In this document: positions 45,199-54,675 of the stretch, piece by piece
Layout: each line of letters begins with the position of its first letter
How positions within the stretch are numbered: the stretch's first letter is position 1
From: Variovorax paradoxus NBRC 15149
Lineage (GTDB): Bacteria > Pseudomonadota > Gammaproteobacteria > Burkholderiales > Burkholderiaceae_C
Assembly: GCF_001591365.1 (NCBI RefSeq)
Contig: NZ_BCUT01000001.1
Coordinates: forward strand, 2,976,001 to 3,040,000
Length of the DNA stretch: 64,000 bases
Reading direction: 5' to 3'
The notes under the pieces: model-generated
What the model was told of the DNA's origin: nothing
The model's input: only the letters and a program-made list of their open reading frames with translations
The model's database searches: none
Translations under genes and position numbers: made by a program

Positions 45199-46016
45199 CT
45201 AGCAGCAGCGACGTTCTTCTTTCGGCCAAGGACCTGAGCGTGCGCTTCGGCGGCGTGCTCGCGGTCAACAAGGTGAGCTTCGACGTGCGCCGCGGCGAGG
45301 TGTTCACGCTGATCGGCCCGAACGGTGCGGGCAAGACGACGGTGTTCAACCTGATCAGCCGGATCTACACGCCGACAATGGGCGAGATCACATGGCATGG
45401 CGAGGCCGCGGGGCCTCTGGCGCTGACGCAGCAGGCACCGCACGCGATTGCGGCGCTGGGCATTGCGCGGACCTTCCAGAACATCGAGCTGTTCGAGCAT
45501 GCGACGGTGCTGCACAACTTGCTGATCGGCCGCCACACGCACCGGCAGACGGGGTTCTGGAGCGAGGTGTTCTTCACGCCCGCGACGCGGCGCGCTGAGG
45601 TTGCGGCGCGCGAGAAGGCGGAGCAGGTGATCGACCTGCTGGACCTGCAGCATCACCGCGACTCGATGGTGGCCGGCTTGCCGTATGGCGTGCGCAAGGT
45701 GGTGGAGCTCGCGCGTGCGCTGTGCACCGAGCCGAAGCTGCTGTTGCTCGACGAGCCTTCTTCAGGGCTCAACGTCGAAGAGACGGCGGACATGGCGTTC
45801 TGGATCCAGGACATCCAGCATGAACTGGGCGTTTCGGTGCTGATGGTCGAGCACGACATGTCTCTGGTGTCGAAGGTGTCGGATCGCGTGCTTGCCATGA
45901 ACATGGGCGAGGTGCTGGCCACCGGTACGCCGCGTGAGGTGCAAGCGGATGCGCGTGTTGTCGAGGCCTATCTTGGGACTGTGGATGACGTGAGCAGCTT
46001 GAGGAGGGTTGCGTGA
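45195..46016 (+). CDS. livG: Branched-chain amino acid-type ABC ATPase LivG
   Basis: A 273-residue ATPase. Walker A is [12 protein letters not shown] and Walker B is [12 protein letters not shown]. The signature region reads [15 protein letters not shown] in place of the usual LSxGQ, a form also seen in LivG relatives as far as I know. LVEHDMSLV contains the switch His. A family B repeat of several hundred bp follows before livF, an unusual break in such operons. Confidence 0.95.
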   Translation: MTSSSDVLLSAKDLSVRFGGVLAVNKVSFDVRRGEVFTLIGPNGAGKTTVFNLISRIYTPTMGEITWHGEAAGPLALTQQAPHAIAALGIARTFQNIELFEHATVLHNLLIGRHTHRQTGFWSEVFFTPATRRAEVAAREKAEQVIDLLDLQHHRDSMVAGLPYGVRKVVELARALCTEPKLLLLDEPSSGLNVEETADMAFWIQDIQHELGVSVLMVEHDMSLVSKVSDRVLAMNMGEVLATGTPREVQADARVVEAYLGTVDDVSSLRRVA

Positions 46017-46095
46017 AGTCCGCTGCTTCGTTGGAGACGCCCGGTGTGCGGCGCGGCGCGGGCGCCCCCACTATGCCGGCCGCTTCGCGGCTCCC

Positions 46096-46443
46096 CTGCG
46101 GTGCTCGCGTTTCGCGGGGTCTCGCAGAACTCGCTTCGCTCAAACAGCTGCGAGCCCTGATCCGCGAAACGCTGCGCTCCTCGGCGGCACAGAGGGGGCG
46201 CCCACACCGCACCGCACACCGGGCTTGGCGGTGGGGCAAACACGCTGAGCGTGCCCACGGCGTTGGGGCCCATGCCCCGGGCGGGCCGTTGAGGCACCGC
46301 CGAGCAGCGGAGCGACAAGCGGATCAGGGCTCGCAGCTGTTTGAGCGAAGCGAGTTCTGCGAGACCCCGCTTGTCGTGAGCAGCGCAGGGAAGCCCGAAG
46401 GGCCGGTGACGTCGGCCCGCCCGGGGCATGGGCCCCAACGCCG
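46096..46443. repeat. Giant inverted-repeat element, family B copy 2, inside the liv operon
   Basis: The 475-bp gap between livG and livF holds no gene. A perfect 52-bp inverted repeat joins 46114-46165 and 46319-46370 (starting GCGGGGTCTCGCAGAACTCG). A second perfect 30-bp inverted repeat joins 46258-46287 and 46414-46443 (starting CGGCGTTGGGGCCCATGCCC); it interleaves with the first, so both cannot form fully at once. The core matches the family B copy at 14188-14761. The stretch 46017-46095 before it also lacks a gene. Role unknown. Confidence 0.88.
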
Positions 46444-46491
46444 CTCCCCGCCCTTGTCAAACGATCGAGCAAATCCTCAAGGGACAACGAA

Positions 46492-47265
46492 GTGACCGAC
46501 GTCGTCCTCCAACTGCTCAACGTCGAAAGCGCCTACGGCCCGATCAAGGCCATCCGCGGCGTGAGCCTGAAAGTCAGGCAGGGCGAAATAGTGACCGTCC
46601 TGGGTTCGAATGGCGCCGGAAAAACAACCATCCTGAAAACGATCTCCGGAATCATCGACCCGAGAAAAGGCAGCATCGAATTCCAGGGCAAGGACATCAC
46701 CGCCAAGGACCCGGCCCACATCGTGCAGCAGGGCCTGAGCCATGTGCCCGAAGGCCGCGAGGTGTTCCCGCTGCTGTCGGTGAAGGACAACCTGCTGATG
46801 GGCGCCTACACCCGCAAGGACCGCGACGGCGTGGCGCGCGACATGGAAAGCGTCTATGCCTACTTTCCGATCCTGCGCGAGCGCGCCACGCAGGACGCCG
46901 GCCTGCTCTCGGGCGGCCAGCAGCAGATGCTCGCCATTTCGCGCGCCATCATGGCCGCGCCGCATCTCATCCTGCTCGACGAACCCAGCCTCGGCCTCAG
47001 CCCCAAGCTGACGAAGGAGATCTTCGAGATCGTCGTGCGCATCAACCGCGAACGCGGCACCACCATCCTGCTGGTCGAGCAGAACGCCAACATGGCGCTC
47101 AACGCCTCCGACCACGGCTACGTGCTCGAGAACGGCCGCATCGTCATGGAAGACACCTGCGAACGCCTGCGCGAGAAGGAGGACATCAAGGAGTTCTACC
47201 TCGGCGTCAAGGACGATGGCGTGCGCGGCGAGCGGCGCTGGAAAAAGAAGAAGACCTGGAGATGA
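46492..47265 (+). CDS. livF: Branched-chain amino acid-type ABC ATPase LivF
   Basis: A 257-residue ATPase, second of the pair. Walker A is GSNGAGKTTILK, the signature is LLSGGQQQMLAI and Walker B is LILLDEPSLGLS. LVEQNANMAL is the switch region. The GTG at 46492 is the start, giving VTDVVLQLLNVESAYG. The C-terminus is very basic (GERRWKKKKTWR). The acyl-CoA ligase gene follows after 4 bp. Confidence 0.95.
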   Translation: MTDVVLQLLNVESAYGPIKAIRGVSLKVRQGEIVTVLGSNGAGKTTILKTISGIIDPRKGSIEFQGKDITAKDPAHIVQQGLSHVPEGREVFPLLSVKDNLLMGAYTRKDRDGVARDMESVYAYFPILRERATQDAGLLSGGQQQMLAISRAIMAAPHLILLDEPSLGLSPKLTKEIFEIVVRINRERGTTILLVEQNANMALNASDHGYVLENGRIVMEDTCERLREKEDIKEFYLGVKDDGVRGERRWKKKKTWR

Positions 47266-47269
47266 CGGC

Positions 47270-49150
47270 ATGAGCACAACCGCCCTGCGCGCTCCCGCCG
47301 GCCTCTGGGACCTGGCGCACCTGCAGCCGAGTCCGGGCATTGCCGTGCCGGGCGACACCATCCCGGCCGTGTTCTGGAAGGCCGTGGAGCTGCGCGCCGA
47401 CAAGGTCTGGATGCGGCAGAAGGAATTCGGCATCTGGCGCGCCTGGACCTGGCGCCAGACCGCCGAGGCCGTGCGCGAGATCGCGGGCGGCCTGCTGGCG
47501 CTGGGCTTCGGCCAGGGCGAGTGCGCGTCGATCCTTGCCAACACCGTCATCGAATGGGTGCTGTGCGACGTGGCCGTGCTCAGCTGCGGCGGCGTGTCCA
47601 ACGGCATCTATCCCACCGACGCGGCCTCGCAGGTGCACTACCTCTGCGAGGACTCGCGCACCACCGTGCTCTTCGTCGAGGACGACGAGCAGCTCGACAA
47701 GGCGCTCGAGGTGCGCGCGCAATTGCCGATGCTGCGCAAGGTCGTCGTGTTCGACATGGAAGGCCTGCGCGAGCTCGACGACCCCGGCGTCATCAGCCTG
47801 GATGCCCTGCGCGCACTCGGCCGCGACCACCTGCAGGCCCATCCGCAGGCGCTGGCGCAGCGCATTGCCGCCTGCCGGCCCGAAGACCTCGCGATCCTGG
47901 TCTACACCTCGGGCACCACCGGCAAGCCCAAGGGCGCGATGCACAGCCATCGCGGGCTGGTCTACACCATGCGCGGCTACAACACCCTGCTGGCGCAGGG
48001 CGAGGGCGACGAGCGCATGTGCTTCCTGCCGCTGTGCCACATTGCCGAGCGCATGGGCGGCGAATACTTCGCGATGTACACCGGCTCGATCCTCAACTTC
48101 GTCGAGAACCCGGAGACGGTGCCAGAGAACGTGCGCGAGATATCGCCCACCGTGTTCACCGCCGTGCCGCGCGTGTGGGAGAAGTTCTATTCGGGCGTGA
48201 TGATCGCGCTGAAGGAAGCCAGCCGCCTGCAGCAGGCCGCCTACGGCTGGAGCATCGGCGTCGGCCGGCAGATCGTCGATCGCGTGCTCTTGGGCCAGCC
48301 GGTGGGCGCCTGGCTGCGCTTGAAGTTCCGGCTGGCGCGCTGGCTCGCGCTCGACAACGTCCGCAAGCTCATCGGCATCCACCGCGCGCGCTTCCTCGTG
48401 ACCGGCGCGGCGCCGATCTCGCCCGAGCTCGTGCGCTGGTACCTCGCGCTGGGCGTGCCCATGCTCGAGGTCTGGGGCATGACGGAATCGTGCGGCGCCT
48501 CCACGGGCGTGCCGCCCTCGCGCATCCGGCCGGGGTCGATCGGCCCGGCCACCAGCTACAACGAGGTGCGCCTCGATCCGCAGACCGGCGAGATCCTGGT
48601 GCGCGGCCCCAATGTCTTCATGGGCTACCTCAACCTGCCCGAGAAGACCGCCGAGACCATCGACGCCAACGGCTGGCTGCACACCGGCGACGTGGGGACG
48701 GTCGACGCGGAAGGGTATTTCCGCATCACCGACCGCATGAAGGACATCATCATCACGGCAGGGGGGAAGAACATCACGCCGAGCGAGCTGGAGAACGAGC
48801 TCAAGTTCAGCCCCTACATCACCGACGCTGTGGTGATCGGCGACAAGAAACCCTACCTCACGGTGATCGTCATGATCGACCAGGAGAACGTCGAGAAGTT
48901 TGCGCAGGACCACGACGTGCCGTTCGGCAACTACGAGAGCCTGACGCGCGCGCAGGAGGTGCTGGACCTGATCCAGGGCGAGATCGACCGCGTCAACGCG
49001 AAGTTTGCGCGGGTCGAGCAGATCAAGAAGTTCTTCCTGCTCGAAACACAGCTTTCCGCCGAGGACGAGGAGCTCACGCCGACGATGAAGCTCAAGCGCA
49101 AGCTGGTCCAGGCCAAGTACGCCGAGCGCATCGAGGCCATGTACCGCTGA
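47270..49150 (+). CDS. AMP-dependent acyl-CoA ligase (long-chain FadD15-like)
   Basis: A 626-residue adenylate-forming ligase that activates a carboxylic acid to its CoA ester. The P-loop is YTSGTTGKPKGAM; other motifs are EVWGMTESCGAS, NGWLHTGDVG and the hinge ITDRMKDIIITAGGKNITPS with the catalytic Lys near the C-terminus (TPTMKLKRK). Length and the FLPLCHIAERM segment fit the long-chain/FAA1 type. It lies between livF and the binding protein gene, so the imported ligand is probably the acid it activates. The ATG at 47270 gives MSTTALRAPAG. Confidence 0.94.
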   Translation: MSTTALRAPAGLWDLAHLQPSPGIAVPGDTIPAVFWKAVELRADKVWMRQKEFGIWRAWTWRQTAEAVREIAGGLLALGFGQGECASILANTVIEWVLCDVAVLSCGGVSNGIYPTDAASQVHYLCEDSRTTVLFVEDDEQLDKALEVRAQLPMLRKVVVFDMEGLRELDDPGVISLDALRALGRDHLQAHPQALAQRIAACRPEDLAILVYTSGTTGKPKGAMHSHRGLVYTMRGYNTLLAQGEGDERMCFLPLCHIAERMGGEYFAMYTGSILNFVENPETVPENVREISPTVFTAVPRVWEKFYSGVMIALKEASRLQQAAYGWSIGVGRQIVDRVLLGQPVGAWLRLKFRLARWLALDNVRKLIGIHRARFLVTGAAPISPELVRWYLALGVPMLEVWGMTESCGASTGVPPSRIRPGSIGPATSYNEVRLDPQTGEILVRGPNVFMGYLNLPEKTAETIDANGWLHTGDVGTVDAEGYFRITDRMKDIIITAGGKNITPSELENELKFSPYITDAVVIGDKKPYLTVIVMIDQENVEKFAQDHDVPFGNYESLTRAQEVLDLIQGEIDRVNAKFARVEQIKKFFLLETQLSAEDEELTPTMKLKRKLVQAKYAERIEAMYR

Positions 49151-49193
49151 TTCACCGCTGATCCATTTTTCGCCAACCCGAGGAGACAACCCC

Positions 49194-50360
49194 ATGAAGC
49201 TCAAGACAGTGACGACCCTGGCCGTGCTGGGCCTGGCCGCAGCGTTCGCGTCGGCGCAGCAGCAACAGGGCGTGGGCAAGGACGAGATCCGCATCGGCAC
49301 CATCCAGGACCTGTCGGGCCCGCTCGCGGGCTTCGGCAAGCAGGCGCGCAACGGCATGCAACTGCGCGTGGACGAGCTCAACGAGCAGGGCAGCATCAAT
49401 GGCCGCAAGCTCAAGCTCTTCGTCGAGGACTCGGGCTACGACCCGAAGAAGGCCGTGCTCGCGGCGCAGAAGCTGGTCAACCAGGAGAAGATCTTCATCA
49501 TGGCCGGCCACATCGGCACCGCGCAGAACATGGCGGCCATGCCGGTGCAGTTCGAGAAGAACATCGTCAACTTCATGCCGATCACCGCGGCGCGCGAAAT
49601 GTACGAGCCGCTGAACCGGCTCAAGTATTCGTTCGCCGCCACCTACTACGACCAGATCCGCCTGGCGCTGCCCAAGATGATCAAGGAGAAGGGCGCCAAG
49701 AAGGTCTGCACCATCTACCAGGACGACGAGTTCGGGCTCGAGGTGCAGCGCGGCGCCGAGGCGGGCCTGAAGACCGCCGGCATGGAACTGGCCGAAAAAA
49801 CCTCGTTCAAGCGGGGCGCCACCGACTTCAGCTCGCAGGTCGCCAAGATGAAGGCCGCCAACTGCGACCTCGTGGTGCTCGGCACCATCATCCGCGAGAC
49901 CATCGGCACCGTGGGCGAGGCGCGCAAGACCGGCTTCAACCCGACCTTCCTGGGTTCGAGCGCGTCCTACACCGACCTGATCCACAAGCTCGGCGGCAAG
50001 GCGATGGACGGCATCTACGCCACCATGACGGTGCAGAACCCCTACACCGACGAGCAGTCGCAGCCGCTGCGCTTCTGGGCCAACAAGTACAAGACCAAGT
50101 TCAACGAAGACCCGACGGTGTTCTCGGTGTACGGCTACGTCATCATCGATTCGTTCATCAAGGCGGCGCAGAAGGCCGGCCCGAACCTCACGACCGACAG
50201 CTTCATCAAGGCCATGGACAGCATGACCTTCGAGCCCGACATGTTCGGCAGCCCGAAGAGCAGCTACACCGCCACCAAGCGCCTGGGCAACGACCAGTCG
50301 CGCCTGTCGCAGATCAAGGACGGGAAATGGGTCGTGGTTTCCGACTATGTGACACCATAA
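49194..50360 (+). CDS. Branched-chain amino acid-type ABC substrate-binding protein
   Basis: The 388-residue periplasmic receptor of the liv-type system. The signal peptide (MKLKTVTTLAVLGLAAAFAS) ends near Ala22. The mature protein has the LivJ-type start EIRIGTIQDLSGPLAGFGKQ and ligand-site regions around FIMAGHIGTAQNMAAMPV and ADTYYDQ-like FAATYYDQIRLALPK. Its position last in the operon, after the ligase, suggests that the ligand is the ligase substrate rather than leucine. It is followed by an EVE gene after 7 bp. Confidence 0.95.
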   Translation: MKLKTVTTLAVLGLAAAFASAQQQQGVGKDEIRIGTIQDLSGPLAGFGKQARNGMQLRVDELNEQGSINGRKLKLFVEDSGYDPKKAVLAAQKLVNQEKIFIMAGHIGTAQNMAAMPVQFEKNIVNFMPITAAREMYEPLNRLKYSFAATYYDQIRLALPKMIKEKGAKKVCTIYQDDEFGLEVQRGAEAGLKTAGMELAEKTSFKRGATDFSSQVAKMKAANCDLVVLGTIIRETIGTVGEARKTGFNPTFLGSSASYTDLIHKLGGKAMDGIYATMTVQNPYTDEQSQPLRFWANKYKTKFNEDPTVFSVYGYVIIDSFIKAAQKAGPNLTTDSFIKAMDSMTFEPDMFGSPKSSYTATKRLGNDQSRLSQIKDGKWVVVSDYVTP

Positions 50361-50367
50361 CGGGACC

Positions 50368-50829
50368 ATGCCCAATTACTGGTTGATGAAATCCGAGCCC
50401 GACGAGGTCTCGATCGACGATGCGCTCGCCGCGCCCAACGCCACCGTGGCGTGGACCGGCGTGCGCAACTATCAGGCACGCAACTTCATGCGCGACGGCA
50501 TGAAGATCGGCGACGGCGTGCTGTTCTATCACTCGAGCTGCCCCGAGCCCGGCATCGCGGGCATTGCGCGCGTGGCCTCGGGCATCAAGCCCGACCCGAC
50601 GCAGTTCGACCCCAAGTCGCCCTACTACGACCCGGCGTCGAAGAAGGACGATCCGCGCTGGCTGCTGGTCGACGTGCAGGCCGTGCGCAAGACGCGGCTG
50701 CTGCCGCTGCCCGAGCTGCGCGCCAGGCCCGAGCTGGCCGACCTCGTCGTGCTGCGCAAGGGCAACCGGCTGTCGATCACGCCGGTCGAGCCCGCGCACT
50801 GGCGAGTCATCGAGAAGATGCTGGGCTGA
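50368..50829 (+). CDS. EVE domain protein
   Basis: A 153-residue single-domain EVE protein, related to human THYN1 and PUA-like domains. Signatures are NYWLMKSEPDEVSIDD at the N-terminus, TGVRNYQARNFMR, and VLFYHSSCPEPGIAGIARVA, which line the pocket that recognises modified bases. It may bind modified DNA or RNA; no restriction genes are nearby. It follows the binding protein gene by 7 bp and is convergent with marC. Confidence 0.94.
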   Translation: MPNYWLMKSEPDEVSIDDALAAPNATVAWTGVRNYQARNFMRDGMKIGDGVLFYHSSCPEPGIAGIARVASGIKPDPTQFDPKSPYYDPASKKDDPRWLLVDVQAVRKTRLLPLPELRARPELADLVVLRKGNRLSITPVEPAHWRVIEKMLG

Positions 50830-50835
50830 AGGGCA

Positions 50836-51486
50836 TCAGCCCACGCGCTGCAGGATCGGAAACAGCTTGCCCAGGCCGTCGGCCATGACCTCGACCGCGA
50901 GCGCCGCGAGGATCAGGCCCATGAGCCGGGTCATGATGTTGATGCCCGTCTTGCCGAGCACGCGCGCAATCGGCTGAGCGAGCGAAAACGCCAGCGCGGT
51001 GGCCAGCGCCACCACCACGCCGTAGCCCACCAAGAGCCCGAGCTCCCACAGGTGCTGGGTCTTGTCGGCGTAGATCACCACGGTCGATATGGTGGCCGGC
51101 CCGGTGAGCAGCGGAATGGTGAGCGGCACCACCGCGATCGATGCGCCCATCGAGGCCTTCACTTCGGTGGCCCGCAGCTCCTCGACATTGGTCTTGCTCT
51201 CGGCCGGCTTGGCGTTGAGCATCGACAGCGAGCTCATGAGCAGCAGCCCGCCGCCCACCTGGAAGCTGGCAATCGAGATGCCGAAGAACGCCAGCAGCTG
51301 CAGCCCGATCAGCGCGCTGACCGCAATCACCACGAAGGCGCTGAAGGCCGACATGCGCACCGTGTGCCGGCGCTGCGCGTCGGAATACCCTTGCGTGTAG
51401 TGGATGAAGAAGGGCACGATGGCCAGCGGGTTGACGATGGCCACCAGCGTGACCAGCGGCTTGATCAGGTCCATCGAGGTGCTCAT
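50836..51486 (-). CDS. MarC-family integral membrane protein
   Basis: A 216-residue membrane protein with six predicted helices. Family segments are DLIKPLVTLVAIVNPLAIVP at the start, SALIGLQLLAFFGISIASFQ, IAVVPLTIPLLTGPATIS and NIMTRLMGLILAALAVEVM. Once linked to antibiotic resistance, the family's function is still open. The ATG at 51486 is preferred to an upstream extension. It follows the SDR gene by 2 bp, so the two are likely co-transcribed. Confidence 0.94.
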   Translation of the reverse strand: MSTSMDLIKPLVTLVAIVNPLAIVPFFIHYTQGYSDAQRRHTVRMSAFSAFVVIAVSALIGLQLLAFFGISIASFQVGGGLLLMSSLSMLNAKPAESKTNVEELRATEVKASMGASIAVVPLTIPLLTGPATISTVVIYADKTQHLWELGLLVGYGVVVALATALAFSLAQPIARVLGKTGINIMTRLMGLILAALAVEVMADGLGKLFPILQRVG

Positions 51487-51488
51487 GG

Positions 51489-52235
51489 CTATCTTCCCCC
51501 TGTCACGTCGAGCAGCGCCATGGTGGCGTAGCTCGCCTCGGCGGACAGCAGCCACAGGATCGCACCGGCAATTTCCTCGGCGCTGCCGGTGCGCTGCATC
51601 GGCACGGTGGGCGCGAGCTCGAAGGCGCGTTTGGGCATGCCGCCGGAGGCGTGGATCTCGGTGTCGATCAGGCCCGGGCGCACCGCGTTGACGCGAATGC
51701 CCTCGGCGGCCACTTCCTTGGCCAGGCCGATGGTGAAGGTGTCGATCGCGCCCTTGGCGGCCGCATAGTCGACGTACTGCCCGGGCGAACCCAGCCGCGC
51801 GGCGGCGCTCGAGACGTTGACGATGGCGCCGCCCGATCCGCCGTGCCGGGTGCTCATGCGCCGCACCGCCTCGCGCGCGCAGACGAAGCTGCCGATCACG
51901 TTGATGCGGAACATGCGTTCCAGGCGCGCCACGCTCATTTCGTCGACACGGGCCTGCACGTCGACGACGCCGGCATTGTTGACCAGCGCCGTGAGCCGGC
52001 CGAGCCTGGCATCGACCTTCTCGAACATGGCCAGCACCTGGGCCTCGTCGCCCACGTCGGCCTGCACGGCCATGGCGGTGCCGCCGCCCGCACGGATGGC
52101 GCGCACCACCTCGTCGGCGGCGAGCGAGTTGTTCGCGTAGTTGACGGCCACCGCGTAGCCGCGCTGCGCCGCCAGCAGGGCGGTGGCGGCACCGATGCCG
52201 CGGCCGCCGCCCGTGATCAAGAGCACCTGGTCCAA
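51489..52235 (-). CDS. Short-chain dehydrogenase/reductase
   Basis: A 248-residue SDR oxidoreductase. The cofactor motif is TGGGRGIGAA, NNAG is present, and the catalytic set is Ser in VNVSSAAARL with YAAAK. The start is the TTG at 52235, supported by a strong AGGAGG 6 bp before it. The residue pattern after strand 2 (NYANNSLAADE) leaves NADPH or NADH open. Substrate unknown. Divergent from the DsbA-like isomerase by 73 bp. Confidence 0.93.
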   Translation of the reverse strand: MDQVLLITGGGRGIGAATALLAAQRGYAVAVNYANNSLAADEVVRAIRAGGGTAMAVQADVGDEAQVLAMFEKVDARLGRLTALVNNAGVVDVQARVDEMSVARLERMFRINVIGSFVCAREAVRRMSTRHGGSGGAIVNVSSAAARLGSPGQYVDYAAAKGAIDTFTIGLAKEVAAEGIRVNAVRPGLIDTEIHASGGMPKRAFELAPTVPMQRTGSAEEIAGAILWLLSAEASYATMALLDVTGGR

Positions 52236-52308
52236 AACCTACCTCCTGCAGAGAAACTGCGTGTCAGTTAAAACCGTTGGCTTGGATTACATCATCGGGG
52301 GCATGCGC

Positions 52309-52914
52309 ATGAGCATTGACAAGACCATTGACTATTACTTTGCGCCACAGAGCCCGTGGACCTATCTGGGGCATTCCCGCTTTGCCGCGATCGCCGCGGC
52401 CGCCGGCGCGACGGTGCGCGTGCGGCCGATCGACCTGGGCAGCGTGTTCCCGGTGTCGGGCGGGCTGCCGCTGGGCAAGCGCGCGCCGCAGCGCCAGGCG
52501 TACCGGCTGGTCGACCTCGCACGCTGCTCGCGCCACCTCGGCCTGCCGCTGAACACCAAGCCGAAATTCTTCCCGGTGGCCAGCGACGACGCGGCCCGGG
52601 TCATCATCGCGGTCGACATGCACGACGGCACCGAGGCCGCCATGCGCATGTGCGCGGCGGTGTTCGCGGCCGTGTGGGTGCAGGAGCGCAACATCGGCGA
52701 CCCGAAGGTGCTCGATTCGCTGGTGGTCGAATGCGGGCTGTCGCCCAAGCGCGCGGAGCAGTCGCAGAGCCAGGCGGTGCAGGAGCGTTACGAGGCTTAC
52801 ACGCAGGAAGCGATCGACATCCAGGTGTTCGGTGCGCCAAGCTATGTCATAGATGGCGAGATATTCTGGGGCCAGGACCGGCTCGACTTCGTCGAGCGCG
52901 CGCTGCGCCAGTAA
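52309..52914 (+). CDS. 2-hydroxychromene-2-carboxylate isomerase/DsbA-family protein
   Basis: A 201-residue thioredoxin-fold protein of the kappa-GST-like group. YYFAPQSPWTYLGHSRF has the Ser that activates glutathione in this family in place of a CxxC, and GAPSYVIDGEIFWGQDRLDF is the cis-Pro region. Family members isomerise 2-hydroxychromene-2-carboxylate in naphthalene breakdown, but no naphthalene genes are here. The start could be ATG 52309 or 52303. It lies 40 bp upstream of the dienelactone hydrolase gene, so the two may be a degradative pair. Confidence 0.9.
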   Translation: MSIDKTIDYYFAPQSPWTYLGHSRFAAIAAAAGATVRVRPIDLGSVFPVSGGLPLGKRAPQRQAYRLVDLARCSRHLGLPLNTKPKFFPVASDDAARVIIAVDMHDGTEAAMRMCAAVFAAVWVQERNIGDPKVLDSLVVECGLSPKRAEQSQSQAVQERYEAYTQEAIDIQVFGAPSYVIDGEIFWGQDRLDFVERALRQ

Positions 52915-52954
52915 CCGGCATTCCATTCAGTTGCGATTCAAGGAGCAAGACATC

Positions 52955-53638
52955 ATGGGTCAATTCATCGATCTGAAAGCCAAGGACGGCTTCACCTTTC
53001 CCGCCTACGTGGCCGAGCCCGCCGGCAAGCCGCGCGGCGCGGTGGTCGTGGTGCCGGAGATCTTCGGCGTCAATTCGCACATCCGCTCGGTGGCCGACGG
53101 CTACGCGGCCGACGGCTACCTGGCGGTGTCGCCCTCGACCTTCCACCGCGTGAAGCCGGGCGTCGAGCTCGGCTACAGCGACGAGGACATGAAGGCCGGC
53201 TTCGCGCTGAAGACCGCGGTCGAGGCGCTGCCCGCGCCCGGCGTGCTGCAGGACATCGAGGCCGCCGTGGCCTATGCCTCCAAGGCCGGCAAGGTCGGCA
53301 TCGTGGGCTATTGCTGGGGCGGCCTGCTGGTCTGGCGCGCCGCCAGCCTGGTTCCGGGCATTGCCGCCGCAGCACCCTACTACGGCGGCGGCATGACCAC
53401 GCCCGAAGAAACCGCGCGCCAGCCCAAGGTGCCGGTGCTCGCGCACTTCGGCAACCAGGACCACTGGATCCCGCTGGACACCATCGAGACCTTCAAGAAG
53501 GCGCATCCCGAGGTGCAGGTGCACGTCTACGAATCGGGCCATGGCTTCAACTGCGACCAGCGCGGCTCCTACAACGCCGAGGCCGCCAAGCTCGCACGCA
53601 CGCGCACGCTCGAATTCTTCGCCAAGCACGTCGGCTGA
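52955..53638 (+). CDS. Dienelactone hydrolase family protein
   Basis: A 227-residue alpha/beta hydrolase with a cysteine nucleophile: Cys120 in GIVGYCWGGLLVW, Glu35 in VVPEIFGVN, an Asp in FGNQDHWIPL and a His in YESGHGFNCDQRG complete the site seen in dienelactone hydrolase. The enzyme opens lactones in chlorocatechol-type pathways; other lactone or ester substrates are possible. An AAGGAG box precedes the ATG at 52955. Confidence 0.95.
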   Translation: MGQFIDLKAKDGFTFPAYVAEPAGKPRGAVVVVPEIFGVNSHIRSVADGYAADGYLAVSPSTFHRVKPGVELGYSDEDMKAGFALKTAVEALPAPGVLQDIEAAVAYASKAGKVGIVGYCWGGLLVWRAASLVPGIAAAAPYYGGGMTTPEETARQPKVPVLAHFGNQDHWIPLDTIETFKKAHPEVQVHVYESGHGFNCDQRGSYNAEAAKLARTRTLEFFAKHVG

Positions 53639-53659
53639 GCGCGGCCGGAGCCCGGCGGT

Positions 53660-54559
53660 CTATTGCTTGCGCGCGCCCGCGCCGATGCGGGTCTGCAGAA
53701 AGTCGAGCAGCGCACGCAGCGCGGCGCTGTTGTGGCGCCGCTGCAGGTAGGCCGCCGACAGCCACATGTCCTTGCGCGCATAGCCCTGCAGCACCGGCAC
53801 CAGTTCGCCGTGGTCGATGTGCGACTGCACCAGGATCGAGGGCAGGTAGATCACGCCGAAGCCGCGCATCGCCACCCGGATCAGCGGCGCGCCCTCGGTG
53901 CAGTCCATGCGGCTCTTCACCGGCACGTCCAGCGGCTCGCCGCCGTCGTCGAAGCGCCAGACCGGCTGGGCGCCCAGCAGCGAATGCGTGAGCGCCTCGT
54001 GTCCCGCAAGGTCGCGCGGATGCCCGGGCTTGCCGTGCTTCTTCCAGTACACCGGCGAGGCGCAGACCACCATCTCCATCAGCATCAGCTTGCGCACGAT
54101 CAGGTTGGCGTCCGCCACCGGGCCGCTGCGGATGTCCACATCGATGCCTTCTTCCGCCAGGTCGACCGTGCGGTTGGTCAGCTGCAGGCTGATGCTCACG
54201 TCCGGGTAGTAGCGCATGAAGTCGGCCAGAAGGCCCGGGAACTCGCCGTTGCCCATGCCGTGCGGCGCGGAAATCCGCAGCCGGCCGCCGGGCTGCCTGG
54301 CGCGCTCCTGCAGCTCGGCCTGCGTGAGCTCCACCATTTCGAGCACCGGGGTGCTGCGCTCGAGCAGCAATTGCCCGGCATCGGTCAGACTCACGGAACG
54401 CGTGGAGCGGTTGAGAAGGCGCACGCCGAAGCGCGTTTCGAGCTCCGCGACGTACTTGCTGACCGTCGCCTTCGACATGTCGAGCTTCTTGGCCGCGTGC
54501 GAGAAGCTGCCATGCGAGGCCACTTCCCGGAAGGTTCTGATCAGATCGAGACTGTCCAT
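53660..54559 (-). CDS. LysR-family transcriptional regulator
   Basis: A 299-residue LysR protein. The HTH is LIRTFREVASHGSFSHAAKK with LDMSKATVSKYVAELE. The effector domain contains TVDLAEEGIDVDIRSG, typical of the family. It is convergent with the dienelactone hydrolase gene (21 bp apart). Its start opens into a 259-bp gap before the periplasmic repeat protein, with inverted repeats of TGTTTC type; it may control that gene or itself. Confidence 0.93.
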   Translation of the reverse strand: MDSLDLIRTFREVASHGSFSHAAKKLDMSKATVSKYVAELETRFGVRLLNRSTRSVSLTDAGQLLLERSTPVLEMVELTQAELQERARQPGGRLRISAPHGMGNGEFPGLLADFMRYYPDVSISLQLTNRTVDLAEEGIDVDIRSGPVADANLIVRKLMLMEMVVCASPVYWKKHGKPGHPRDLAGHEALTHSLLGAQPVWRFDDGGEPLDVPVKSRMDCTEGAPLIRVAMRGFGVIYLPSILVQSHIDHGELVPVLQGYARKDMWLSAAYLQRRHNSAALRALLDFLQTRIGAGARKQ

Positions 54560-54675
54560 GTCAAAGCGCCCATTGTTTCCGTTCTGCGGCCGGCCCGCTT
54601 CGATTTTCGGGGAAGACCCGGCATTTGCAGGCGCCGGTGCGCGCTCGGTTCGTGCGCATGCCGCCGGCGCGTCAT

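Noticed and set aside
46017..46491. Short open frames in both strands between livG and livF
   Set aside because: Each runs through the inverted repeats, with mirrored peptides on opposite arms; none has a ribosome-binding site or family match.
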